From Verrucomicrobium sp. GAS474 (lineage in GTDB: Bacteria; Verrucomicrobiota; Verrucomicrobiia; Methylacidiphilales; GAS474), in NCBI RefSeq assembly GCF_900105685.1, contig NZ_LT629781.1:1674001-1738000 (forward strand): a DNA stretch of 64,000 nt. Reading direction: 5' to 3'. This document shows, piece after piece, positions 7,454-16,685 of this stretch. The notes beneath the pieces are model-generated. The model saw only the letters and a program-made list of their open reading frames with translations, had not been told where the DNA came from and did no database searches. The position numbers and the translations under genes were made by a program. Each line of letters begins with the position of its first letter. Within the stretch, counting starts at the first letter, position 1.

Positions 7454-9805
7454 CTACGCCGCCGCCACGCTCGGCTTCTTGTCCAGGCAGTCGCGCACCA
7501 TCCTCAGCAGGCTGTGGGGCGGATAGGGCTTCGGGAGGAAGTTGATGCTTGAATCGAGGGCGAGGTTCTCCCCGATCACCTCGGCGCTGTAGCCGCTGGT
7601 GAGGATCACCGGGAGGCCCGGCTTTTCCGAGGCGAGTTTTTCCCCCAGGTCGATCCCGGTGATGAGGCCGGGCATGATGACGTCGGAGAGGACGAGGTCG
7701 ATCTTCTCGATGTTCTTCTCCCAGACGCCGATGGCGTCGAGGCCGCTCTTCGCCTCGAGGATGCCGTAGCCGGCGGTCTTCAGGATGGCGACGACGAGCT
7801 GGCGGACGTGGGTCTCGTCCTCGACGACGAGGATCGTCTCGCTCCCGCCCAGCGGCTTCACGGCCTTCGCGCCGGGGACGACGTCGCTGACCTTGCCGGA
7901 GAGGGGGAGGTAGATGTGGAAGGTGGTGCCGCTGCCGAGGACGCTGTCGACCTCGATCCAGCCCTCGTGCTGCTTCACGACGCCGTAGACCGTGGCGAGG
8001 CCGAGGCCGGTCCCCTTCCCCATTTCCTTCGTGGTGAAGAAGGGCTCGAAGATCCGGGTGAGGGTCCGCTCGTCCATGCCGGTGCCGGTGTCCTTCGCCG
8101 TCAGGAGGGCGAAGCGGCCGGGCCGGGCCTCGGGCCGCCCGGCGACGTCCTCGGGGGCGAGGGTGACGATTTCCGAGGAGAGCCAGATGGTGCCGCCGAC
8201 GGGCATGGCGTCCCGCGCGTTGGCGACGAGGTTCAGGACGATCTGCTCCACCATGCTCCGGTCGGCCTCGACGGGGATCGCGCCGGTGGCGGGGAGGATC
8301 TTCAGCTCGATCTGCTCGCCGACGAGGCGGGAGAGCATCTTCGCCATGTCGCGGACGATGAGGGAGACGTCGAGGATCGTCGGCTTCATCACCTGGCGGC
8401 GGCTGAACATGAGGAGCTGCCGGGTGAGGTCCTGCGCCCGCTCGGCCGAGACCGAGATCTGGGTGAGCTGGTCGACGACGGCGGCGTCCTGCTCCTCGCG
8501 GGCGAGGAGGAGCTCGGTGAAGCCCTGGATGACGGTGAGGATGTTGTTGAAGTCGTGGGCGATGCCGCCCGCGAGCTGGCCGATCGACTTCAGCTTCTCC
8601 GACTGGTGGAGCTGCCGCTCGAGGCGGAGCTTGTCGGTGATCTCCCCGGCGTAGCAATGGACGGCGCGCTCCCCCGGGACGGGGAAGAAGGACCAGCTGA
8701 CGGTCCGCTCCCCGTGGGTCGTTTCGTGGCGGAGGATCGGCTCGCGCTTTTCGAGGCAGCGGGCGACGAGCTCGTCGGTCTCCGGCGGGAGGATCTCCGA
8801 GGCGGCCTCGTGGCCGAGGGATTGGGCGAGCTTCAGCGCGGCGCTGTTCGAGTAGGTGGCGTGGCCGCCGGGGGTGAGCTCGTAGACGGGGTTCGGATTG
8901 AAGCGGGAGAAGTTCGCCATCCGCTCCAGCTCGATCTCGGTGTTCTTGTCGGCGGTGATGTCGTCGGCGATGCCGTCGAGGTGGGCGGGCTTCCCGGTCC
9001 GGTTGCGGATCGTCCGGCCCCGGTTGCGGAGCCAGCGGATGTCGCCCTCGGGGCGGACGATCCGGTAGTCGATCTCGAAGGCGTCCTCGTTCCGGGCGAC
9101 GACCCCGGTGAGGAGGTCCCGGACCCGGTCGCGGTCCTCGGGGTGGATCGAGGAGAACCAGAGGGAGGCGTCGTGGTAGAAGTCCTCGACGGGGCGGCCG
9201 AAGACCTTCTCGGTCGAGGGGCTCAGGTAGATGAAGCGGTCGAAGTCGAGGGAGGTCGACCAGACGACGTCGCTCAGCGAATTCAGGATGCCGTTGAGCC
9301 GCATCTGGCTTTCGAGGAGCGATTGCTCGGTCAGCTTCCGCTCCGAGATGTCCCGGACGACGAAGACCCAATGGGGCGAGGTCCCGGCGTCGACGGGGAC
9401 GATCTGGAGCTCGATCCAGACCGGGCGGCCGTCCTTGCGCGGCAGGAGGATGTCCCGGACATAGGCTTCCCGGCGGCGGAGGGTCTCGCGGATGCTCTGG
9501 CGCTGGAGGGCGGCGATCTCCGGCTGGAAGAGGAGCGTGGTGGAGCGGCCCTGAAGCTCGTCCGCCGTGTAGCCGGTGAGGCGGGTGAAGGCGGGATTGA
9601 TGAAGGTGACGCGGCCCGATTCGGGATCGTGATCGTCCCCGGTATCGGGGGTGATGATCAGATAGGCTTCCTGGGTCAGGCCGAGCGCCGTGAGGATGAG
9701 GGAGAGGGGAGAGTCCGATGCCGGCACGGGGGAAGACGTTGAGGGGGAGTGGACGGTGTGGGCGGTCCGAAAAGTAAGAGGAAAGAGCGAACGAGGTTGC
9801 GCCAT
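7454..9805 (-). CDS. Hybrid sensor histidine kinase with multiple PAS domains and C-terminal receiver
   Basis: The 783-residue soluble protein has no membrane segment. Three PAS-like domains occupy about 35-165, 170-300 and 300-395; the second is followed by a PAC-like segment (GIADDITADKNTEIELE). A HisKA dimerisation helix carries the phospho-acceptor His in GGIAHDFNNILTVIQG (about 418). The HATPase domain has the N box LNLVANARDAM, G1 KDTGTGMD and GKGTGLGLATVYGVVKQH. A receiver follows with VVEDETHVR and the acceptor Asp in LVLSDVIMPG (about 708). This is a cytoplasmic hybrid kinase likely sensing a redox or small-molecule signal and passing phosphate through its own receiver to an unlinked Hpt or regulator. 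It sits alone between a repeat-containing gap and the long nrdA leader. Confidence 0.93.
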   Translation of the reverse strand: MAQPRSLFPLTFRTAHTVHSPSTSSPVPASDSPLSLILTALGLTQEAYLIITPDTGDDHDPESGRVTFINPAFTRLTGYTADELQGRSTTLLFQPEIAALQRQSIRETLRRREAYVRDILLPRKDGRPVWIELQIVPVDAGTSPHWVFVVRDISERKLTEQSLLESQMRLNGILNSLSDVVWSTSLDFDRFIYLSPSTEKVFGRPVEDFYHDASLWFSSIHPEDRDRVRDLLTGVVARNEDAFEIDYRIVRPEGDIRWLRNRGRTIRNRTGKPAHLDGIADDITADKNTEIELERMANFSRFNPNPVYELTPGGHATYSNSAALKLAQSLGHEAASEILPPETDELVARCLEKREPILRHETTHGERTVSWSFFPVPGERAVHCYAGEITDKLRLERQLHQSEKLKSIGQLAGGIAHDFNNILTVIQGFTELLLAREEQDAAVVDQLTQISVSAERAQDLTRQLLMFSRRQVMKPTILDVSLIVRDMAKMLSRLVGEQIELKILPATGAIPVEADRSMVEQIVLNLVANARDAMPVGGTIWLSSEIVTLAPEDVAGRPEARPGRFALLTAKDTGTGMDERTLTRIFEPFFTTKEMGKGTGLGLATVYGVVKQHEGWIEVDSVLGSGTTFHIYLPLSGKVSDVVPGAKAVKPLGGSETILVVEDETHVRQLVVAILKTAGYGILEAKSGLDAIGVWEKNIEKIDLVLSDVIMPGLITGIDLGEKLASEKPGLPVILTSGYSAEVIGENLALDSSINFLPKPYPPHSLLRMVRDCLDKKPSVAAA

Positions 9806-10106
9806 GGGGGAGGGGATGAGGGGTAGGAGCTGCCGCCGGGGTCTTCCTTTCAGAGAGGAATGGCCCGAAGGGTCGCACTTATTTGCTTAAATGTCAAAGT
9901 TATAGTCTATAACGAAATGCTCCTGTCGGGGCCCTTATCTATTGCTGAAAGGCTCCCGCCACCTCCTTCGGGAACCCTTTCTCCAACGATTTTCCTCTCC
10001 CTCTTCGGGCTGGCTTTAAAAATGCTTCCTTCGATTCCTTGATAGAGAGCGAGTTTCTGGATTAATTATCAATTAATCTTAAAAAGCAAGCTCACTAAAA
10101 TACCGT

Positions 10107-10116
10107 CTATTAGTAG
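10107..10116. promoter_or_regulatory. Candidate operator box 1 upstream of nrdA
   Basis: The sequence CTATTAGTAG lies in the AT-rich gap before nrdA and recurs exactly at 10238-10247, about 131 bp downstream. NrdR boxes found before ribonucleotide reductase genes are also short AT-rich palindromes, but their usual consensus (ACAC-WATATW-GTGT type) and 31-32-bp spacing are not matched. Assignment as a regulator site is therefore inference from repetition and position. Confidence 0.35.
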
Positions 10117-10234
10117 GCCAGGACGGTTCTCCTCCCCCACCACAGCATGTGGTTTGACAAAAAAAGTGGGCCTCTGAGAGGGCGTTTTTTTCTAAAAAAA
10201 TCTTGCTAGCCCTCCTTTCTCTGTGCAAATATAC

Positions 10235-10247
10235 CTACTATTAGTAG
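10235..10247. promoter_or_regulatory. Candidate operator box 2 upstream of nrdA (palindrome)
   Basis: CTACTATTAGTAG is an imperfect dyad (CTACTA-T-TAGTAG is a perfect inverted repeat around one central base) and shares the core CTATTAGTAG with the box at 10107. It lies within a locally AT-rich segment 550 bp before the nrdA start. A dimeric regulator site is plausible. The protein that would bind is unknown. Confidence 0.4.
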
Positions 10248-10795
10248 TGCGCTCTTTGTTTTCGATGCACCACCTAGAGGGTTGTTTTTCTTAAAAAAGC
10301 GGAAAAACTCCTCTCGTCAAGCCAGGCACAGCCCAGGCGAGGAAGGGATTGAAGGCAGAGAGCAGGAGTCGAATCAGCAGTGGCAGTCGTAGTGAGTAGT
10401 AGCGGAATAGTAGCAGAATCAACGCAGTCCATATTTACAACGCCTTAAAAAGAGAAGACTAGGGGTCATTTCAATTTCTCGGGGATCGTCGCTTTGACGA
10501 AAGACGGGGGGGAGCGGATCAAGGTCCGACGGGGTTTCTCAAAGTTCTTTTTAAGGAAATATTCAAAAACAAGAGCGTCCATCGCGCCTTCGTCTTCGAT
10601 ACGGGAAGAAGGGCGCGGGACCTCGCGCGGTGAAGGAAAAGGCGGCGAGGGCTGCAAAGGAAGTAACGGTGTCCGGCTCGAACGGGATTCGGGTCGGACG
10701 GGGTTGGTGCTCCCGGGAAGGGGCGTCCGCAGTGCGGGCGGCCTCCGGAGGCGAAGTCGGAACAAAGAATAGTCAACGAGGAACGGAGTTCGTTT

Positions 10796-13768
10796 ATGTC
10801 GATGAGTGATGCGCCTAAAGGTCAGATGAATTTGACGGGGATCGATCCCCTCCAGGAGCGGGAATTTACGATCCGCAAGCGGAGCGGCCGCGTGGAGACG
10901 TTCAACGAGGAGCGGATCTTCCTCGCCGTCGAAGCCGCCTTCAAGGCGGAGCGCGAGGTCGCCGGGGCGAATCCGCTCACCGAGGCCGATCACCTCGCCG
11001 TCCGCCAGGTCACCGACCGCGTCGTCGAGCAGGCCCTCGCCTTCGCCGTCCAGGGGGAGCAGCTCGAGATCGAGCGGATCCAGGACCTCGTCGAGCTCCA
11101 GCTCATGAAGGGCGGCCACCTCGGCATCGCCCGCCGCTACATCATCTACCGCGAGGAGCGCCGCCTCGCCCGCGCCCTCCGCGGGGACAAGGACCTCTCC
11201 GGCCAGCCGCAGGCCAGCGTCATGGTCACCCGTTCCAACGGCCAGCAGGAACCCCTCGACACGCAGCGCGTCCGCCGCGAGCTGATGCAGGCCTGCCGCG
11301 GCCTCGAGGACCGCTGCTCCTGGCGCGAGATGGCCGACGAGGCCCTCGTCACCCTCTATGACGGCGTCCGCACCTCCGAGGTCGCCCAGTCGATGGTCAT
11401 GACGGCGAAGTCCCGCATCGAGCGGGAGCCCGCCTACACCTACGTCGCCGCCCGCCTCCTCCTGAACAAGGTCTACCGCGAGGTCCTCCCCGCCGAGTCG
11501 CTCCGCGAATACGGCGTCGACATCGCCGCGATCCACACGGCCCACTTCGCCGACTACGTGAAGCACGGCGTCGAGGTCGGCCGCCTCCATGCCGATCTCC
11601 TCGGCTTCGACCTCCCCCGGATCGCCGCCGCGCTCCGCATCGAGCGGGACGAGAAGTTCACCTACATGGGGATCCAGACGGTCTACGACCGCTACCTCCT
11701 CCACGACCACGGCCGCCGGATCGAGTCCCCCCAGTACTTCTGGATGCGCGTCTCGATGGGCCTCGCCATGCGCGAGGGCGACCGGAAGGACGAGCGGGCG
11801 ATCGAGTTCTACGAGGTCCTCTCCTCGTTCCTCCTCACCTCGTCGACGCCGACGCTCTTCAACGCCGGCACCCTCCATCCCCAGCTCAGCTCCTGCTACC
11901 TCTCGACGGTGATGGACGACCTCGACCACATCTTCAAGGTCGTCGCCGACGACGCGAAGCTCTCCAAGTGGGCGGGCGGCCTCGGCAACGACTGGTCGAA
12001 CATCCGCGCCACCGGCTCCGTCATCAAGGGGACGAACGGCACCAGCCAGGGCGTCATCCCGTTCCTCAAGGTCGCGAACGACACCGCCGTCGCCGTCAAC
12101 CAGGGCGGCAAGCGGAAGGGCGCGATGTGCGCCTACCTCGAGACGTGGCACCTCGACGTCGAGGACTTCCTCGAGCTCCGCAAGAACACCGGCGACGAGC
12201 GCCGCCGCACGCACGACATGAACACGGCGAACTGGATTCCCGACCTCTTCATGAAGCGCGTCGCCTCCGGCGGCACCTGGACCCTCTTCAGCCCGAGCGA
12301 CGTCAAGGACCTCCACGACCTCTACGGCGCCGCCTTCGAGGCCCGCTACACCGAGTACGAGGGCCGTGCCGACCGCGGCGAGATCAAGCTCTTCAAGCGG
12401 ATCGACGCGATGCAGCTCTGGCGCAAGATGCTGACGATGCTCTTCGAGACGGGCCACCCCTGGATCACCTTCAAGGATCCCTCGAACGTCCGCTCCCCCC
12501 AGGACCACGCCGGCGTCGTCCACAGCTCGAACCTCTGCACCGAGATCCTGCTGAACACCTCGGAAGCCGAGACCGCCGTCTGCAACCTCGCCTCGGTCAA
12601 CCTGCCGAACCACATCGTCGACGGGCGCTTCGACGAGGAGCTCGTCGCCAAGACGATCAAGACCGGCATGCGGATGCTCGATAACGTCATCGACATCAAT
12701 TACTATCCGACCCCCGAGGCGAAGGCCTCGAACCTGAAGCACCGCCCCGTCGGCCTCGGCCTCATGGGCTTCCAGGACGCGCTCTACAAGCTGCGGATCT
12801 CCTACGCCAGCCAGGCGGCGGTCGAGTTCGCCGACAAGAGCATGGAGGTCATCTCCTACTACGCCATCCTCGCCTCCTCGGAGCTGGCGGCGGAGCGCGG
12901 CACCTACGAGAGCTACAAGGGCTCGAAGTGGGATCGCGGCCTCCTCCCCATCGACACCATCGACCTCCTCGAGCGCGAGCGCGGCGGCGAGGTCGATGTC
13001 GACCGCTCCTCCACGATGGATTGGGCCGTCGTCCGCGAGTCGCTGAAGAAGCACGGGATGCGGAACAGCAACACGATGGCGATCGCCCCGACGGCGACGA
13101 TCTCGAACATCACCGGCGTCTCCCAGTCGATCGAGCCGACCTACAAGAACCTCTACGCGAAGTCGAACCTCTCGGGCGAGTTCACCACCGTGAACACCTA
13201 CCTCATCGAGGACCTCCGCGCCCTCGGGATCTGGGACTCGGAGATGCTCGACGACCTGAAGTACTTCGACGGCTCCCTCCTCGAGATCGAGCGGGTGCCC
13301 GACGCGATCAAGGAAGTCTACCGGACCTCCTTCGAGATCGACCCCGTCTGGATCGTCGAGGCGGCCAGCCGCCGCCAGAAGTGGATCGACATGGGCCAGT
13401 CCCTCAACCTCTACATCGCCGCCCCGAGCGGCAAGAAGCTCAACGACATGTATTTCCTGTCGTGGCGCAAGGGGTTGAAGACGACCTACTACCTCCGCTC
13501 CGTCGCGGCGACCTCGGTCGAGAAATCGACCCTCGACGTCAACCGGCGCGGCCTCCAGCCCCGCTGGATGAAGAACAAGAGCGCCTCGTCGAACATCAAG
13601 GTCGACCGGGCCGAGGAAGCCGCCGAGGTCCCCGCGGCCACGGTTCCCCAAGCCTCGCCGATGCCCGCCGTCGCCAAGGTTTCCGAGGACGACATCACGG
13701 CCGGGCCGGGCGTCGAGGCCCCGAAGGCCTGCTCGCTCGACAACCCCGACTGCGAATCGTGCCAGTAA
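10796..13768 (+). CDS. nrdA: Ribonucleoside-diphosphate reductase, large (alpha) subunit, class I
   Basis: The 990-residue enzyme reduces ribonucleotides to deoxyribonucleotides with the small subunit encoded next. Two ATP-cone regulatory domains precede the barrel: about 22-115 ([13 protein letters not shown] ... [12 protein letters not shown]) and 140-230 ([14 protein letters not shown] ...). Catalytic-site elements are all present: the first redox Cys in LSSCYLSTV, the N-x-C-x-E triad in [11 protein letters not shown], the second redox Cys in [12 protein letters not shown] and the shuttle Cys pair in the C-terminal CESCQ. The double ATP cone implies elaborate dATP inhibition. A GGAG ribosome-binding site precedes the ATG at 10796. 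The 47-bp gap to nrdB points to an operon. The radical-generating partner is class Ic, so this alpha subunit should depend on a Mn/Fe cofactor protein. Confidence 0.97.
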   Translation: MSMSDAPKGQMNLTGIDPLQEREFTIRKRSGRVETFNEERIFLAVEAAFKAEREVAGANPLTEADHLAVRQVTDRVVEQALAFAVQGEQLEIERIQDLVELQLMKGGHLGIARRYIIYREERRLARALRGDKDLSGQPQASVMVTRSNGQQEPLDTQRVRRELMQACRGLEDRCSWREMADEALVTLYDGVRTSEVAQSMVMTAKSRIEREPAYTYVAARLLLNKVYREVLPAESLREYGVDIAAIHTAHFADYVKHGVEVGRLHADLLGFDLPRIAAALRIERDEKFTYMGIQTVYDRYLLHDHGRRIESPQYFWMRVSMGLAMREGDRKDERAIEFYEVLSSFLLTSSTPTLFNAGTLHPQLSSCYLSTVMDDLDHIFKVVADDAKLSKWAGGLGNDWSNIRATGSVIKGTNGTSQGVIPFLKVANDTAVAVNQGGKRKGAMCAYLETWHLDVEDFLELRKNTGDERRRTHDMNTANWIPDLFMKRVASGGTWTLFSPSDVKDLHDLYGAAFEARYTEYEGRADRGEIKLFKRIDAMQLWRKMLTMLFETGHPWITFKDPSNVRSPQDHAGVVHSSNLCTEILLNTSEAETAVCNLASVNLPNHIVDGRFDEELVAKTIKTGMRMLDNVIDINYYPTPEAKASNLKHRPVGLGLMGFQDALYKLRISYASQAAVEFADKSMEVISYYAILASSELAAERGTYESYKGSKWDRGLLPIDTIDLLERERGGEVDVDRSSTMDWAVVRESLKKHGMRNSNTMAIAPTATISNITGVSQSIEPTYKNLYAKSNLSGEFTTVNTYLIEDLRALGIWDSEMLDDLKYFDGSLLEIERVPDAIKEVYRTSFEIDPVWIVEAASRRQKWIDMGQSLNLYIAAPSGKKLNDMYFLSWRKGLKTTYYLRSVAATSVEKSTLDVNRRGLQPRWMKNKSASSNIKVDRAEEAAEVPAATVPQASPMPAVAKVSEDDITAGPGVEAPKACSLDNPDCESCQ

Positions 13769-13815
13769 GCGCCGTTCCCCAGTTGATCCAAACCTGAAAA
13801 GAAGAAAACGAATCT

Positions 13816-14883
13816 ATGTCTTGCTGCAATGTCGGTGATGAACGGCCCGCCCCCCACGACCTGAACAAACGGGTCAACGTCGAGGACAAGCGCCTCATCA
13901 ACTGCAACACGGTCGACGTGAACCAGCTCATGCCCTTGAAGTACAAGTGGGCGTGGGAACACTACCTCAACGGCTGCTCCAACAACTGGATGCCGTCCGA
14001 GGTCCCGATGCAGCGCGACATCGAGCTCTGGAAGTCGAACCGCCTCACCCCGGACGAGCGGCAGGTCATCCTCCGCAACCTCGGCTTCTTCAGCACCGCC
14101 GAGAGCCTCGTCGGGAACAACATCGTCCTCGCGATCTTCAAGCACGTGACGAACCCCGAGGCCCGGCAGTACCTCCTCCGCCAGGCCTTCGAGGAAGCCG
14201 TCCACACCCACACCTTCCACTACATCGTGGAGTCCCTCGCCCTCGACGAGCGCGAGATCTTCAACATGTACCACGAGGTGAACTCGATCCACGACAAGGA
14301 CGCCTTCGAGATGGAGCTGACGAAGGGGATCATGCGCGAGGACTTCAACACCTCGACCACCGCCGGGGTCCAGCAGTTCCTCAAGAACCTCATCGGCTTC
14401 TACATCATCATGGAGGGGATCTTCTTCTACTCCGGCTTCGTGATGATCCTCTCCTTCAAGCGCCAGAACAAGATGGCGGGCATCGGGGAGCAGTTCGAGT
14501 ACATCCTCCGCGACGAGACGACCCACCTCAACTTCGGCATCGACCTGATCAACGGGATCAAGGAAGAGAACCCCGAGGCGTGGACCCCCGAGTTCCAGAA
14601 GGAAATCGAATCGCTCATCGACCAGGCCGTCGAGCTCGAGGTCGCCTACGCGCAGGACTGCCTCCCGCGCGGCATCCTGGGACTCAACGCGGGCCTCTTC
14701 CGCGAATACGTCCAGTATATCGCCGACCGCCGCTTCGAGCGCATCGGCCTCAAGGCCAAGTTCGGCTCGAAGAACCCGTTCCCCTGGATGAGCGAGACGA
14801 TGGACCTTGGCAAGGAGAAGAACTTCTTCGAGACCCGCGTCACCGAGTACCAGCACGGCAGCTCGCTGAACTCGACCTGGTAA
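13816..14883 (+). CDS. nrdB: Ribonucleotide reductase small subunit, class Ic (Phe at the radical Tyr position)
   Basis: The 355-residue beta subunit has the ferritin-like metal site of class I R2 proteins: E96 in [11 protein letters not shown]127 and H130 in [10 protein letters not shown]200 in [11 protein letters not shown], and E234 and H237 in [10 protein letters not shown]. The residue four places after H130, which is the radical Tyr in class Ia enzymes, is F134, and the first ligand is Glu rather than Asp. Both are the known hallmarks of the Chlamydia trachomatis class Ic subunit, which uses a Mn(IV)/Fe(III) cofactor instead of a tyrosyl radical. Overall the sequence is recalled as strongly Chlamydia-like along its length. 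It follows nrdA in an operon and is closed by a terminator hairpin at 14905. Confidence 0.97.
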   Translation: MSCCNVGDERPAPHDLNKRVNVEDKRLINCNTVDVNQLMPLKYKWAWEHYLNGCSNNWMPSEVPMQRDIELWKSNRLTPDERQVILRNLGFFSTAESLVGNNIVLAIFKHVTNPEARQYLLRQAFEEAVHTHTFHYIVESLALDEREIFNMYHEVNSIHDKDAFEMELTKGIMREDFNTSTTAGVQQFLKNLIGFYIIMEGIFFYSGFVMILSFKRQNKMAGIGEQFEYILRDETTHLNFGIDLINGIKEENPEAWTPEFQKEIESLIDQAVELEVAYAQDCLPRGILGLNAGLFREYVQYIADRRFERIGLKAKFGSKNPFPWMSETMDLGKEKNFFETRVTEYQHGSSLNSTW

Positions 14884-14904
14884 GGCCTCCGCCCCGCGCA
14901 CTCC

Positions 14905-14937
14905 AAAGGCGGTCCTTCGGGACCGCCTTTTTGTTTT
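14905..14937 (+). terminator. Rho-independent terminator of nrdAB
   Basis: A perfect 11-bp stem (AAAGGCGGTCC, TTCG loop, GGACCGCCTTT) is followed directly by a T-rich tract, 22 bp after the nrdB stop. Confidence 0.93.
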
Positions 14938-14953
14938 CACCCCTCTTACTCCC

Positions 14954-15583
14954 ATGGAAAAGCAGCCGATCAACGTCACCGAAGTCTGGGTCAACGGATG
15001 GAGGGAGCGAGACTCCCTCTTCGTCTACGAGCAGCGCCTCGATTTCCGGCCTCCCTCGGGCGGGCTCAAGATTCCGCCCTCGCTCGATCTCCCGTTCGGC
15101 CTCGTCGTCGGCTTCAATCCGCCGCCCTTCCCCGTCGACCAATGGGAAGAGGGAAGCGGGAGCTGGCAGCTCTGCCCCGCGAAGTGGACCCATCGCCGGA
15201 TGCCCTCGTTTCTCAGCCAGATCCGGCAGGCGTTCAAGGGACAGGCGAAGCCGAATGTCGTGAAGACCCTCTCGATCGTCAACCTCCACGCCGTGTGCGG
15301 CGAGTTCGAGGCGAGCCTGCCGCAGTTGAATGCGGTGAGTGCGGCGAAGCTCGGCGAGGTCACGGCCCGCTTGTCGCGGAACCTGCCCTCGAAGAAGCCG
15401 AGCTGGATCTGGTGCGCGTGGTCGGGGCGGAGCGATGCCGCCCTCCGCGACGGCGCGCTGGCGATCCTGAAGAAGAAATATCCCGACGCGTTCAATTTCG
15501 GCTTCGATCAGGACGTCTGGACCCGGGAGGCCTTCCAGATTCCCCGGGGCGACCGTTCCGTCTGGAACGATCGGCTCTGGTAA
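14954..15583 (+). CDS. Conserved-looking hypothetical protein
   Basis: The 209-residue protein is soluble, Trp- and Pro-rich, with no signal peptide. It has a hydrophobic strand ending in Asn-Pro (LVVGFNPPP, about 52-60), an IVNLHA segment near residue 110, a WIWCAWSGRSD segment near 155-165 and then an Asp/Phe-rich end. The order of a strand ending in N-P, an N-L-x-A strand and an aromatic A-W strand is loosely reminiscent of the DUF1643 fold, but this is only a visual resemblance. The ATG at 14954 lies 17 bp after the nrdB terminator tract, so it needs its own promoter or read-through. Base composition equals that of its neighbours, which supports it being real. Function is unknown. Confidence 0.6.
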   Translation: MEKQPINVTEVWVNGWRERDSLFVYEQRLDFRPPSGGLKIPPSLDLPFGLVVGFNPPPFPVDQWEEGSGSWQLCPAKWTHRRMPSFLSQIRQAFKGQAKPNVVKTLSIVNLHAVCGEFEASLPQLNAVSAAKLGEVTARLSRNLPSKKPSWIWCAWSGRSDAALRDGALAILKKKYPDAFNFGFDQDVWTREAFQIPRGDRSVWNDRLW

Positions 15584-15685
15584 GGGATTGGCAGCCAGGG
15601 GATTGCGCGGGATCGCAAGCGGGAGCAAAACGAGGACAACCCCCGGAAAGCGGGAACGGGGCGGATGCGATAGAGTGGTTCCACT

Positions 15686-15841
15686 ATGGCAGCTTTCCAT
15701 CTCAAAGGGTTCGAGCGGTTTATGGCGTTGAAGGAAGCGGGGAAGGCTTCCCGTCCCTCGGCCGAAGCGAAGGCGAAGCCCGCCTCCTCCTCCCGCGCCC
15801 TCGCCCGTTCGGGCAGCCGCCGCCGCGCCCTCGCGAAGTAA
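15686..15841 (+). CDS. Possible small basic protein (51 residues)
   Basis: An ATG at 15686 opens a 51-codon frame encoding an Ala/Ser/Arg/Lys-rich peptide (starts MAAFHLKGFERFMALKEAGK, ends RSGSRRRALAK). The first 20 residues could form an amphipathic helix and the rest a disordered basic tail, as in small nucleic-acid-binding or ribosome-associated proteins. There is no strong ribosome-binding site. It sits between a hypothetical gene and ferritin with 66 bp to the latter. High-GC DNA makes chance frames common, so this remains a candidate only. Confidence 0.35.
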   Translation: MAAFHLKGFERFMALKEAGKASRPSAEAKAKPASSSRALARSGSRRRALAK

Positions 15842-15907
15842 GGCGTCAACGTGGGGCCCGCGTTTGCGGGATCGACGTTTCGGCGGGGAGAGGCTTTAAT
15901 CGCCCCC

Positions 15908-16414
15908 ATGTCCCTCATTTCCAAAAAAATCGCCGACGCCATCAACCAGCAGATCGGCATGGAGTTCGGCGCGTCGCTCCAGTACGACGCCATCGCGGCC
16001 TACTTCGACACCGAGGCGCTCCCGAACCTGGCGAAGCATTTCTACCAGCAGGCGAATGAGGAGCGGATGCACGCCCACAAGTTCATGAAGTTCGTCATCG
16101 ACGCCGGGGCCATCGTCGAGATCCCGACGATCAAGGCGCCGCAGTCCCGCTTCAAGTGGGCCGGCGCGGCGGTGAAGCTCGCCTACGACAACGAGATCGT
16201 CGTGACGAACTCGATCAACTCGATCGCGGTCCTCGCCTCGAAGGAGGCGAATTTCACCACGCTCAACTTCCTCCAGTGGTTCATCGAGGAGCAGGTCGAA
16301 GAAGTCTCCTCCGCCGACCAGCTCCTGAAGATCGTCGAGCGGGCCGGAGAGGGCGGCGTCCTCTTCGTCGACGATTACCTCGCCCGCGCCAAGGGCGGCG
16401 AGGGGAAGAAGTAG
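15908..16414 (+). CDS. Ferritin-like iron-storage protein
   Basis: The 168-residue protein is a four-helix ferritin. The ferroxidase centre residues typical of bacterial FtnA can be seen: E19 in GMEFGASLQY, Y26, E52 and H55 in NEERMHAH, then a later Glu in YDNEIV and E/Q in WFIEEQVEE. It would oxidise Fe(II) and store iron in a 24-mer shell. The ATG at 15908 is chosen because it starts the helix cleanly and is preceded by GGGGAGAGG. An in-frame ATG 57 bp earlier adds a non-helical extension. A Gly/Lys-rich tail ends the protein. The gene is followed by the triple repeat cluster. Proximity to the Mn/Fe-dependent nrdB may be chance. Confidence 0.9.
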   Translation: MSLISKKIADAINQQIGMEFGASLQYDAIAAYFDTEALPNLAKHFYQQANEERMHAHKFMKFVIDAGAIVEIPTIKAPQSRFKWAGAAVKLAYDNEIVVTNSINSIAVLASKEANFTTLNFLQWFIEEQVEEVSSADQLLKIVERAGEGGVLFVDDYLARAKGGEGKK

Positions 16415-16429
16415 TCTTTCAGTTCCGCA

Positions 16430-16670
16430 TCGGAATAGGAGTCTGGGCGTATTGGCCCTGTCTCTCCCTATAGCTCGTACCCTCGGGCGCTCCGGGAAGC
16501 AGCCGATTTTAAAACAGTTCGGAGACGAGGCGCCGCCAAAGCGCGTCCGCCTAGCTAAGGCTCTCCGAAGGGGAGGTTCGAGGAGGGGCGAAGCCCCTCT
16601 TGGGCTATAAAGCGGATCGCCTCCAGCTGTACAGGGTCGACCGCGCAAGTCCCGAAGGGCGGTTCCCGTT
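16430..16670 (+). repeat. Interspersed repeat, copy A
   Basis: The copy runs from CGGAATAGGAGTC to the CCCGAAGGGC block, in the same orientation as copies 0 and F. Conserved landmarks are GGCGTATTGGCC, CGTACCCTCG, GCAGCCGATTTTAAAA, the GAGGGGC-GAA-GCCCCTC hairpin near 16582-16600, GGGCTATAAAGCGG and CCAGCTGTACAGGGTCGACC. It begins 15 bp after the ferritin stop. One mismatch (TCG opposite CCA) is present in the flank of the central hairpin. Confidence 0.88.
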
Positions 16671-16685
16671 CCGCGATCCCTTTCC

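Larger units (their letters stand above)
9806..10795 (+). other. 990-bp non-coding region upstream of nrdA
   Basis: No convincing gene is visible here. The first two thirds (about 9890-10460) are much richer in A and T than the surroundings and contain poly-A and poly-T runs (10154, 10184, 10286) and two matching boxes described separately. From 10466 the composition returns to GC-rich with several possible hairpins, including the perfect palindrome GCCTCCGGAGGC at 10740-10751, ending with a GGAG ribosome-binding site just before the nrdA ATG. The layout suggests a regulated promoter for nrdAB with a long structured 5' leader, plus the promoter of the divergent kinase. Short frames exist on both strands but none has a start signal or recognisable protein. 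Confidence 0.6.

Noticed and set aside
9890-10790. Cobalamin or other known riboswitch before nrdA
   Set aside because: No recognisable conserved core was found. The enzyme is class I and does not use B12.
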